Below are positions 23,961 through 35,080 of a DNA stretch of 64,000 nt, in pieces. Within the stretch, counting starts at the first letter, position 1, and the number at the start of each line of letters is the position of its first letter. The notes beneath the pieces are model-generated. The model searched no databases. It saw only the letters and a list, made by a program, of their open reading frames with translations, and was not told the DNA's origin. This stretch comes from Manduca sexta (Eukaryota; Arthropoda; Insecta; Lepidoptera; Sphingidae). The DNA lies in contig NC_051119.1 of the NCBI RefSeq assembly GCF_014839805.1, forward strand, positions 8,487,245 to 8,551,244. The letters are read 5' to 3'. The translations under genes and the position numbers were made by a program.

Positions 23961-26900
23961 GCGTCGTTCGAAATATTTCGTCTAGTCAGCGTTTTTAGGT
24001 TACTTTTACGTTGTTTAATTGCAGTGAGACGATTTTATTTTACGAGCTTTTAAGTAGATTGAAATTCCTTTTTGACATTTTAAGACTGGCGACTCGTTAT
24101 AATTGAATTAAATAGGTTTTTTGTACATACTGATAGCTAAACTTTATTAAAGGTTAATAGTAGGTAATATGCTAAGTACTAAATTATAATTTGCTACCTA
24201 GACGTGTGTACCTATTGGCAAATAATAAAATTTTAGAAGATTTTTAGATTCACCGTATTTGGCAATATGGAAACTTAAGCGAGGTTTAGATTAGTAAATG
24301 GACTTATGCAAGCATTTTTTTACCATGTAAACAATGACGGTAAGCAAATATTGCTTCAGCTTGCAGACCTTTCGGTAAGGCACACGAGTAAAGATCATTT
24401 GACAATTTGTAACAAGAACTTCCTGTTTATTTGACTAGCAAATGAGTTTGAAGTTTGAACTTACTAAGCAAGTAAAGATGACAATTGACATAATTTATAA
24501 CCGTTTTTTAATTCGTACCCGTAAGGTTAAGGTATAATGCTATCAGGTCATAAGTTAATAGTACTAAGTAGTTATAAGTATTTAATAATTTCAAAGTTCT
24601 AGTTGAGCTTGGTAATATTTAAAGGCGGTCGTCAAAGAGCATATAGTCACTACGTTTTGCGGTCGTGTCGTTTTTAATTATGGCCATAGATAATAAACTG
24701 CATGCTTAGAGCCAAATAATATTATATTAGAAACAAAAATGGTTTTCTTGTCTTATCAGTTTTATTAAAAAAAGGAAGCAATGAATAATCGTCGAGCAAT
24801 ATCGAGCTGCAAGAACTTGCACAACTTTAACTTGGTGCTGTGTGTCGCTATAAAAATATTGCCACTTGTCTAAACGCATCTGAAGGTTTTTGCGCTATAA
24901 ATTGCTGCAAGTACTTGCTGGTCTAAACTTAGCTTAATATAGCCCACGCTAAAAAGTGGTTGAGCTGAAGTTGCAAAGCCCGCGAACAAGTGAAGGTAGT
25001 GTAATACAAACACAATGAGTGCACATGCGCAGTAATTGTTGAAAACTTTACAACGAACTAGAATTTGTGAGACAATAAGACATGCAACACAATATGAACA
25101 CTTGACGCAATCCAACACGTGTTACTACGCTTCGAGCATCAAATTTTCAATAGTCGTATCGCGTAATCGCCTGTCAGTATGGTCCCACCTTAACTTTTGG
25201 ACATGTCATGAGTGTTCATCACTGGTTCCTTTACAGGGTGTATCAAATAAAACGACCCATATAAATTCACGTTATAGTATTTATTTGTTAACGCATACGG
25301 CAGCCCACAGCGACTACAAGACTAATGGAAGATATTACGTAGTACGTACACATACTTGCGGCCCGCTTTGTATTTCGCGTTTCATATCAACGGATCAACT
25401 ACATATATTACAAACTTACCATATGTGAGAAAGTTGTTACAATTTTTATACTATTCTTAACTTAACGCCTTGTAACATTACTACAAACAAACATTAGAGC
25501 TATTAAACTGGGAAGTTAATTTAAACCAATGCACACAAGTTACGTTTAGAGGGGTAACAATCCACATATTGTTGATAACATTAAATTTTCCAAATCTAGA
25601 GTTTTATAACTACACAGCGTCCAATACAAAGCCGACCGCTACATAATATATTTGAATAAATTACAAACTATAATGCGATTACAACAACTTTATTATTAAA
25701 CTACCGAACACAGTCGTCCAAGAGACATAAGTCTGCATCATTGGTTGGCACTCCTTAAAGGACATTACAATCGGTGGGACACTTCGGGCCACTGTACTCG
25801 GTCGCGCTATAATATTTTTTTAATTTATTTTTTATTAATTTAATTTTAAGTATTTTCCCACAAAATAATCATCGACTCGCAGCGAGCCTCATACGGAAAT
25901 TATACATCTGTTAAATTCATTTAACTATTGTAACGATAGTGATATAGTTACATAACTAGTACGCTAGTTCAGACGTTCCCAAATTTGACAGTCAAAATCT
26001 TTTTATTACGGCCATTAGAGGCTATTGTAGCTATCTGCCTACACCCAGAGGGAGCCAGCGGGCACCTCCCCACTAGAAATACAATCACACACTACCCCCC
26101 AGTATTACATGACATTGGAAATAACACTTACACATTAAACTATTTTATACAGTTATCTTACATAACAGATCATTCGATTTCTACTTAACTATATTCGATA
26201 AACAAGATTTACATTTACAAATAAATATAAGAGTTATAAACATTCACATATCCATCCTACATTAAATATTTATATAGGTAAGAAATAAATTTGTCCATGT
26301 GTTTGCAATCTAGTTGAAACAATATTTAACGAGTGCTCCAAATTATATATTAGCGTCTACAAAAGTTATATAAATATTTATGTATAAATTATAATATTAC
26401 AGATGCAATCAGCATCACTCTGAATAGTGTGTTAATATCATTTCGTGTCAAATGTTTCTATGGTTCGATACAGAACAATTATTTTACGCTTATAGAAAGA
26501 AACACAATTTATTTAAATAAAGAAGACCAAGTAACGTCCAAACGACATGAGATTATGTAATTGTATTTGGAATAAAAATAACCCTCATAGGATTATATGC
26601 TTTATGGTTATTACTTTTAGTTACAATTATAGTTTTTTTTTTTAACAGCGCTGAATATGGTTGGACACACGTGACACTAAGACACTGTTCAAGAAAAAAG
26701 CTCATGAACATTCAATACAGTATACACAATGATCTAAGATTGTCGATCGTAAACGCGTACGACACCACGCTAAACGCTTCGCTTCCACTACGGAGAATGT
26801 ATGCAGTAGACGACAGTAAAAATCGAATAACAATTCTTTTCAATATTCAAAAATTACACAACAGTAAATCAAATTACCCTGTTCAGAAGACATTGTATAT

Positions 26901-29512
26901 CTTAAAAATGTGTCCTCAGCCTTTTTCAATGATATCATTTTGGTTTCATTTTTTTTTTACTTTGAGAGACAACAAACATCTGTCGGTACGAAAACAAAGT
27001 CATAGCTGGGTGTAAAAATCACAGACAGAAATTTTAATTGACTCAACCTTTTCATACATATAAAGGCGCTGGAGAAAGTAAATTTTGCAAGTACGACATC
27101 TATTGTCTCTCAAAGTGTGCACTAATTTGCTAAGGGGTCTATGAAATACAGGGCATTAAAACATAACGAAATAAAAATTTAAAAAACGAAACTAAAAGAA
27201 AAAAAATAATATTAATATTCGGGAATAAATAGACGGATGTTTTGTGATGTTCAGTTTTCAATTATTATTATGACGATTCAACACATTAGTGCCATACTTT
27301 CAAACCGTGTTGTAAAATTAGTTCAAACATTTGTGAATCATTTAACCACACATAAATTGAGAACATATTAATTGTCCTCCAATATTTGTGTACAGACTAA
27401 CCTTCTGGCCGCAAGTGCACGTTTACATAATAAAATATAACACTGAACCAGACCGGCGTCAAATCGTAAATCTAGATATGAAACTTTATACTCGATTAAA
27501 AACCATTTATATATCGGAATATTAATGTTACATTAGATATTTATTAGCCTACACAGTAGGAAGTCGAAACGAAATTGTACATTACATAACCTATGGTATA
27601 TTGTTTCTAATCTAACTTACATTTAATGTGGACAACGTATTCGAGCAAAATAAATGTGATGGACCAAGGAAATGCATAAACCAGATCTGAATTGGAATCA
27701 AATAGAGTATTAATTTCGCTTCACCGTAACATACAATTAAAGGTAGCCTTACAACTATGTAATAATTTAATGCGACGCCTTCGGTGTCCATCGAAGCGAT
27801 ATTTGTGAGTGAACGCTTCGACTGCCCTCTAGTGTTTCGGGGCGAAACGTCGGAAACACATACGTTTTTATCATTATTTTTATGGAATAGTTCATTTTAC
27901 ACTAAGACATGGCACAGCCTGCTGATCCATGTGGCGGTCGCAGACGTCCACAGAATGATAAACCAGGCCTGTATATAACATTCCTAATACACACACTTGA
28001 GGAAAATAACACTATGAGCTTCTAGATCTGAATAAACATAGTAATCCTAAATTTGCGCGTGCGCTGTCGCCAGCTCAATTAAAATAACCCCGAAAGCGTC
28101 TGCCACCGCCATACCGCAAACCAGGCGAAGTCATTGAAACGAGAATAAAGTTTTTTTTTATCATCAAAATCGGTATTTCACCGTGCAGCCACACAATACT
28201 ACTATAAATAAAATTATATTTTTTGGCATACGATCGTTAAGTTACACAAAACTGGAAATAATTATGTACACAAGATGTAATGGTGGGATTGTATCACTCG
28301 AAATAACTCGGATATTTGGACAGAGAGCTAACTTTGTTTCGAAAATTGGATAGGACTAGACGGTAAACGAAAATGATTGAGAGAGAAGAGTTTAAATATG
28401 TTACATAAGCTTTAAAGATTGATTTTTAGTATAAAGGGGACTGAACGACGATCATATTCAGTATTAGTTCTTTCCAAATGTGTTACAAAGAAGACCTTAG
28501 TAGTGCAAGGGAATAGGTAACGTATGCTATTGATCTTAAGAGGCTTTTTACCGCGATCACGAACCTGCTGCTCCGCCCGCAGGACATAAACAATTAATGG
28601 CTTAGTTTCCAGTATTTTCTTTAAGAAACATTTTTACTTGATTTTAGTAGACACAAAGTACCATATAACTAAATATGTCCGTCGTTTATCCCATCAACCT
28701 GTATAACAATTGCTGGTTATCATATCTAGCGACATTTCTCATATCCCTAGTCCTTCCCCGATGACACACGTGTTCTTCACTGGTGCTTCTACTTTAATTT
28801 CATGAATAATGATATTTAATATAGATAAAACGTAGGATCGTAAGTAATGATTACATTACGATGCAATCAATATATAGGATGTTCATTTTTCTGTATATAC
28901 ACGTGCCTTTACTATTGTGAACTTTTAAGTGGATACCTTGTGTACTAAGATTTCAGAACATTGTAAGTTTGTAGAAATTCACAGACAAAACTATCATTAG
29001 AATAATTGAGATGCTTATTATTTTTATTTATAAGTATGTCATTCGAGTATCGACTGTAAAAGTTCACGTTTAAAGGCGAAAATTATTAATACCAATACAC
29101 CATTATGATGTTGGCGGTATATATCGACCATTATAATACAATGTTCTTGAAGAGATTATTGTTGAGACAAATGGTTTCACTAACAGGAGAGTTGGAGTTA
29201 CGCGTTTGAATACATCTACAGACATAAATGCATGGTTGAGCGAGAATATGGAGCTACTTAAAACTTCAGTAATGTCTATACAAATTTTATATTTATACAA
29301 CACATGTTGGTAAATAAATATAAATAGCAATTCAAAAGGTGAAAAAATAATCATGTATTTCTGAACCTAATATTTTGTTAGAAAATATAAATGTATAATT
29401 GGATCAAAAATCAAGAAAATAAACTCAAAAAATTCTCCGAATCCTCGCTCTCACCCATTGAAAAAGAAATTTAAAAAAACTCGTGCACCTTGCGAAATAC
29501 CGAGAGCACTCT
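23961..29512. other. AT-rich non-coding stretch, possible Homer 3' UTR or intergenic
   Basis: No exon was recognised. Open frames of 130 codons (25036) and 114 codons (26671) have no recognisable domain. If the terminal exon at 29513 is real, part of this stretch would be the Homer 3' UTR; TTTATT on the plus strand near 29029 would read AATAAA on the minus strand. Confidence 0.35.
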
Positions 29513-29704
29513 TCATTTTTTCGCCTTGACCGTGACGTAGGTGGGTTCCTCGGCGTCGTGCCGCAGCAGTAGCGGCAGGCGCCGGTCGGGCCGGTCGGGT
29601 CGCTCGGGCCGCTCCGCTCGCTCGGCTCGGTCCGCTCGCTCGGCGCGCTCGGCTCGCTCGGCGCGCTCGGGCCGCTCCGCTCGCTCGGCGCGGTGGTCGC
29701 GCTC
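29513..29704 (-). CDS. Candidate last exon of Homer, Arg/Glu/Ala repeat tail
   Basis: A frame of 63 codons runs to a TGA at 29513. It begins ERDHRAERAERPERAERAER, continues as an ERA/DRA/ERP repeat and ends DAEEPTYVTVKAKK. It would join in phase 0 to the coiled-coil exon ending at 30078 if a weak GTGCAAG acceptor is used. The charged repeat would fit a helical tail. The same frame is open upstream to about 29752, the acceptor is poor, and a plus-strand frame also overlaps because the DNA is a simple GC-rich repeat. Membership in Homer is uncertain. Confidence 0.35.
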   Translation of the reverse strand, partial: ERDHRAERAERPERAERAERAERADRAERAERPERPDRPDRRLPLLLRHDAEEPTYVTVKAKK

Positions 29705-30077
29705 CTTGCACACGGACGCGTATATGGCGGGCGGCGGAGCGCAGGCCGCGTCTCATGTTTGCAACGCCGTGTTTATCTCGCGGTGGATCGTGGACTGTAT
29801 AAAATTTATCCTTATGATTATTTTGAAGCAACATCATTAAGAAGCCGGGTCCTAATTCATTAATTTAATGCAATAGTTATAAATTATTCCAATGACATTT
29901 CATGAGAACTGTAACAAATTAGAATGTGAATTGAACCATATTTCAGCAAGATTTAGGTTTAGTTTTCCAAGCAGCTTACCTGCTCTAACCCTGTCGCCAG
30001 ATACCATTTTTCAAGCCAATCATGTTACAAAAAGAACTTATCCCAATAATTAAGTTCCACAAATAATATAATCGTAC

Positions 30078-30215
30078 CAGTTCATCGAGCTGCCTGGCCA
30101 GCTGGTCGTTGAGCGCCTGTATGACTTGCCGCTGCCCCTCCTGCGCGGCGATCGCGAGCTCCAGCTGGCTCTGCGCCAGCTTCGCCTCGGCGTCCTGCAA
30201 TATCGACGAGATGTC
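30078..30215 (-). CDS. homer: Homer exon 9, coiled coil
   Basis: Encodes DAEAKLAQSQLELAIAAQEG followed by QRQVIQALNDQLARQLDEL, a heptad-rich stretch of the Homer C-terminal coiled coil, which drives tetramerisation in the family. It ends CTG|GTACGA in phase 0. The acceptor is ambiguous. TTTTAGTAG at 30216 gives 46 codons starting DISSILQ; ATATTGCAG at 30195 gives 39 codons starting DAEAK. Both keep the frame. The longer form keeps more heptads and is preferred here. Confidence 0.75.
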
Positions 30216-30585
30216 CTACTAAAACCTTAATATAGCTGCATCGATGATTGCTTTCACGGAATAGATTTAATCTTTGCGAGGCCTCAGCAACTTTGGCGAA
30301 TACATTATGGAATTTAGAGGAGGCTTACATTCATTAGTGGTTCTAGCTGGTATTCATTTTTTTTTTTACTTTTACCATCGGTCAAAAATAACTTAATTCA
30401 AGTTTAACTGAGACCAAAATGCGCTATTTTTCAGTCGCAGCTACACATGGCTATTGATTTTTGTGTACTGAACACCACACTTAGAACTATGTTTAAAAGA
30501 AATTAATCCCTACAGATGACCATTGACAATATCCCATTCTTTATTAAAATCTAGTCACTACCGCCAACGCGTCAGTCCGTATTAC

Positions 30586-30701
30586 CTGTTCGCTCTTCTT
30601 AGACTTGGTGATCTGCGCGAGCTCCTCGTTCTTCTGCGCCAGCTCCGCCTCGAGCTGCGCCACGCGCTGCCTCAGCTGTTCCACCTCAGTAGCGTCCCCG
30701 G
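30586..30701 (-). CDS. homer: Homer exon 8, coiled coil
   Basis: The exon completes a split codon and then reads GDATEVEQLRQRVAQLEAEL, AQKNEELAQITKSKKSEQ. The leucine and glutamate spacing is that of a coiled coil, as expected for the C-terminal half of Homer. The boundaries CCTTCCAG| and GAACAG|GTAATAC are good splice sites. The length is 2 + 38 codons, matching the one-base overhang of the exon before and the phase 0 of the exon after. Confidence 0.85.
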
Positions 30702-30718
30702 CTGGAAGGAATAGGGGA

Positions 30719-31146
30719 GTCGTTAGTACAACTTATTTGATGTCATGGTCTGCAGCACTTAGAGCCGATTACTCAATGGATAGATAGATGTCATCCATCA
30801 AATAAATGATAATCCGATTGAAAAGAGATGTAAAATAATTAGCCTATTATGTCCGCATAAACGAAATTTTAATTTAGGTTGTATTTTATCTTCTAAATAA
30901 CTTTTATTACGCGGTTGAAAAATCAATTATTAAGAATGCTCTTATTATATGACATAAGATTTAATATGGACCGTATTTTTTTTTTCAAAGTAAATATAGC
31001 TACTTCAAATCTGCCCGATGTGGGTGCATTATAGACCTGCAAATAAATCTAATGGATTTTTTCACTCCATGCAGGTGACAACAGAACCAATTTTATATGC
31101 GCCCTTGATACTCGCTTCTATAATTAATACTTAAGGCAAAACATTT
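30719..31146. other. Homer intron, nothing recognised
   Basis: AT-rich intron between exons 8 and 7, with no repeat or RNA structure evident apart from the LINE tail that follows. Confidence 0.5.
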
Positions 31147-31270
31147 TTTTACGTTATAGAGGGCAAGCCAGCATACGGTTCACCTGTTGGTAAGTGATCA
31201 CCGTCGCTCATGAACATCTGCAATACCAGGGGACTTAAAGATCCGTTGCCGGCCATTTAGGTGGGAATTT
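31147..31270 (-). mobile_element. LINE 3' tail fragment
   Basis: Its reverse complement reads GGTATTGCAGATGTTCATGAG then GACGGTGATCACTTACC, matching the stretch GGTATTACAGATGTTCATGGG / GCAGCGGTGATCACTTACC at about 50450-50490. The copy at 50283 still shows the reverse-transcriptase C-terminal reading. It lies in a Homer intron about 50 bases from exon 7. Confidence 0.65.
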
Positions 31271-31318
31271 TAGCTGCCTAATAACTTCCCCTTACATTTA
31301 TTAACAAGTCCACATTAC

Positions 31319-31486
31319 CTTTCCCTGCGTAGTGCCTGGCGCGCGCCACCTCCTCTCTGTACTGGTGCAGCTGCCGCTTCCACTCGTCCACGTTGGCGGT
31401 GCTCTCCTGCAGCGCGGCCGTCAGCCGGAGGTTGTTACTCTTCAAGGGTCGCAAGCTCCACCTCCCATTTCTTCGCGTTCGCCGAA
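31319..31486 (-). CDS. homer: Homer exon 7, start of coiled coil, with a +1 frameshift
   Basis: After the acceptor TATACACAG the exon completes AGT and reads SANAKKWEVELATL. The frame then runs into TAA three codons later. Dropping one base of the AA at 31444-31445 restores K-S-N-N-LRLTAALQESTANVDEW and KRQLHQYREEVARARHYAGK, the conserved first part of the Homer coiled coil. The exon is 168 nt where the flanking phases require 167. The donor is GGGAAAG|GTAATG. The extra base is either an assembly error or a real lesion; the conserved residues on both sides favour error or a very recent event. Confidence 0.85.
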
Positions 31487-32634
31487 CTGTGTATAGAACG
31501 GCTTCACGGTCAATGCGCTCTTGGTCTTATGAGGGTTAACGTTTACTTACAATAGATCTTATAGGAGAGTATTATGAATGTTTTAAAAATATGCGCGCAG
31601 TTTATAGCTGCGTAGCTTTGTAATTAAAAATTCAGCGTGGTATTTCTACTATTTATGAGCAATCGCAAGTGTCTATCTACAATATTGCGGGCGAACGTCA
31701 CGTCGTTTTGATAGAATTGAAGGTATATTTACCATGGCATTGATATAACATTATTATATTGTTGAGTTACCTTGATTTGTAAATGTATTACTAATCTCAT
31801 AGAACCTATGTGTGCGAAAACACATAAAAAACCAGTTTTAATATATTCACAAACCGTCAACAAATCATCGAACATCAAACTAACAAAAAAAGTGAATGAA
31901 CAACCGGCACAGTGGCGTGTCGGAAGGACGCTACATTTCCACAGCATTGTAAATTGTAACCAGTAACCCGGTAACAAAGAAAACTAATTAATTTGGGTGT
32001 GAAATTAATTTCCGATGTGTGATATATCGTTGGAAACCGATACACAACGCGACATGCATGTAGCTCGGTCGGATGCGCGAATTCATCTAAAAAAAATCGT
32101 TCATGCGCAAACGGTGAATATAGGTACGTTCAACACTAGATTGATTTTAGAAACCTTACCAGGTATTTACTGGGAGAAATATAGATAAGTTAAATAAATT
32201 ATTTATTTTAAGTTTGCAAGTATTGTTGTATTCCCATGTGAAGGACATTGAATCCAGTATATTAAGTGGGTTACATGTTTCAGTAGCCAGGGCCCGGATG
32301 ACATTCTTGTAATTTCAAAGTCTGGTCGGTACTGCCCCCGTCTAGGGTCTATCGAAGCCTAACATAAGATAGCGACTTGTACGTCTCGTCAAAATAGTCT
32401 CGCGCTAATCAACAAGCAACTTAAACATGCTGCCACAGGCTTTACTTTCGATTGTAACCCACAGATTTATAGTTGCGCAACACACGCGTCGCGGACGACG
32501 CGTGCGACGTCTTCAATCGATTACATGCGATTCAAAACGTGACCGACCTGAACCAACGCAATGAAAATAGATAATTCATTGATATAGATTGAAGAGTTAT
32601 TTTGTGTAGAATTGAATGAAAAGTTTCTAGTCTG

Positions 32635-32885
32635 ACTGCCTAGGTGGCGTAGTTGTATTGCGTGCGCAGTATCTGCAACACCGCTCTAAGGTGCCGGGTT
32701 CGAATCCGGGGTTCGATAAATTAATTTTGGGTTATTCTGCTTAGTACCAGCTCGGCGTGTGGAATTTGTACGGACATGGTGATAGGCCCACATCGCATCA
32801 AGCGACAGAACGCAAACGGCAAGAATTGGTTGCTTTGGTTGCAACTACGTCTATCCCTTCAGGGTTAAAGGCGTGTGTTTTGTTT
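32635..32885 (+). mobile_element. Second tRNA-derived SINE family
   Basis: The head CTAGGTGGCGTAGTTG resembles an A box, and GGGTTCGAATCCGGGG at about 32696 is a strong B box. The body (GGTTATTCTGCTTAGTACCAGCTCGGC) is shared with a headless relic at 53225-53420. It does not fold as a canonical complete tRNA gene by eye, so SINE is preferred over tRNA. Confidence 0.7.
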
Positions 32886-34929
32886 GTTTTTATGTCACGA
32901 TAAATGTTTACTCTTTATAGGAGTAAAGCAACACCCCGAATTTTGCACAACAAAGCAATCATTTATAATTTTGTAGTGCATTGTAGTATAAACCTTTACT
33001 GAGGCTATTTCCATAAATCATAATCTTTTCAACTTAAGGTGTTACTTCAGGTGTTTATTCAGTCTTTCCATAAACATTGAAATATAAATTCGTAACAATT
33101 AGGACAAGGATCAAATATTACACTAATGTACCAAGCACAATTTACAATGCCACTGCTCAACGCAATAGAGCTTTAAAACCATCGCCATAAATACCAATTT
33201 ACAGAATTTCATCGCAATCCCAAACGCGCGGTTATAAAGAACGCCCTATTTTCATTACAGACATGCACATCGATCCGCAATCAATTGCATAAGCCGACGC
33301 AATAATCCCAGTTTATAATAGGCGGTTGTAAATAATTGTGCCCGCAGATTGCAAGAACTCGCATCGTGATCGATATGCCGGCATAGTTCTTGCATATTTG
33401 TAATAGGCGTAAAGATATAATCATTTCCCCGTTCGACGCTCCACTTCAACACTTATGCAAAAATCAACAATTACATTATATCACTTTGTTTATGAAATTG
33501 TTAAGGCGGCTAGATATAAATAAAAATATTAATTTTAAAACCGACCCGACAACGATATTTCTTTTTGAAGTAAAACTTTAATAAATACCTACAATGGTTT
33601 ATTGTAACATAAGTAATAAACTGGATGTTGATTTTTTTTTGGATGCAAATATCAAACGATAGAGGACGTTGGTTATCTCTGGAGGAGGCCTTTACCTTCG
33701 ACTGAGAGGGGTTATTGCAATTTTATTAACATAAATTGAATATAATTACATACACATAACATGATTGTGACATAATAATAATGATTTCCTTTGATTTTTA
33801 TATTTTAATAAAATTGTAATTGTAGTTAATGTTTTAAATTCTTTAAATTTTGTAGTAAGAAATAAAAGGTTTTTTTTTATTTATTTATACGTAAGTATTA
33901 AACCGTGGTCGCATACAGCATTGCTAATTGTTCTCACAGTCCAATTCGTTTAAGATTAGTCATTATAAGCTGTCCCTATATTTTAAAACCTAAAAACGCG
34001 CCTTCGTTTAAAAAACAATGTTTGTCACGATATTACGAAAAAGTAGTTAATAAATCGACACCTAAATTGCAAATTAACTTCCTGGTATACAGTATAAATC
34101 TTCACATCACACTGAACAATATATAACCCCTTTAAAACCTGTATGAACATCGGTGATATAATAAATCAATTATTTGAAACAATGAAAAAACCTTGTTCAA
34201 TAACCATCGTTAATTATCATCATATCGAAACAAATAGCTGAACCGCACCACGCATGCGATACGAAATGAAACGACTTCAGTCGTATTTATTTGTTGAGAT
34301 TTATTGTGTGCGCATGCGTTACATATTATGAAATGCTTGATATAAATAATAATTGGTTAATTATTTCAATTAATTACTTCACAACAATTTAATTTTTTAC
34401 AAAGATTTTTGTTTTAGTAGCCTGTGGCGCAGTGTGTCATTTTGGCGCCAAATTGCGCTACACGCTCCCCCTTTTTTCATCGCCGTCCGGAGTCAAGCAA
34501 TCCTCCCCCTTCCTTTCTTCCTTAGAGCAACCCAACTTGCAGGAACACAAGCGTACATGTAAAGACTAAATTCACTAAGATTCAAACCCCACGAATTCAC
34601 AATAAAGGCTTCAACCGCAGTCGCAACTCTCTTAATTATTTTTCCTAGCACATAACACTACACCAGACTTACGATGTTGTCTATAATATGTCAACCAATA
34701 AGAGACATCGACGCCTAATGACGTCGGGAGAAACGTTGCGTCTCGCGACGAATGATGGCCGATCGACGTCATGGTTTAAACCATTAGGTCAATGTGATGA
34801 GCTTTTCACTGTTCGGCTGATATATGATACATTTTCTCTTTTAAAATTTCACCTACACCTAATTTTTTAACGCTTACTAGTCGCGTCAAAAATTACGAAA
34901 AATATATAATACAACCAATTGAAATTATT

Positions 34930-35080
34930 TCTTTTGTTGCTTTGAATGATGAGACGAGCTTGCCATTCGCCTGGTGGCAATCTACATGACCGCCCATAAA
35001 CAGAAGAAACACCATCCAACATTTTGAATCACTGCGCTCGCCATCGTCAGACATGAGATCTTAAGTATTATTATGTCCAG
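34930..35080. repeat. Interspersed repeat, copy 1
   Basis: GCCATTCGCCTGGTGG, ACCGCCCATAAACAG and AGAAACACCATCCAACA occur in the same order at 51329-51500. This is probably a retroelement 3' tail. It lies upstream of the cuticle gene, within the Homer intron. Confidence 0.65.

Noticed and set aside
25036..25428. 130-codon plus-strand frame
   Set aside because: No recognisable domain, no splice or promoter context; an opposing frame overlaps it.
29541..29840. Plus-strand 99-codon Ser/Arg/Gly frame
   Set aside because: Mirror of the RAE repeat; simple GC-rich repeat DNA opens frames on both strands and no splice or start context supports it.
29985..30077. Read-through extension of Homer exon 9 to a stop at 29985
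   Set aside because: The added residues (VRLYYLWNLIIG...) are not coiled-coil-like and a good GT donor sits at 30077; kept only as an unlikely alternative terminus.
32635..32725. Possible tRNA gene with strong B box
   Set aside because: The cloverleaf is not complete by eye and the sequence continues into a SINE body shared with 53225-53420.
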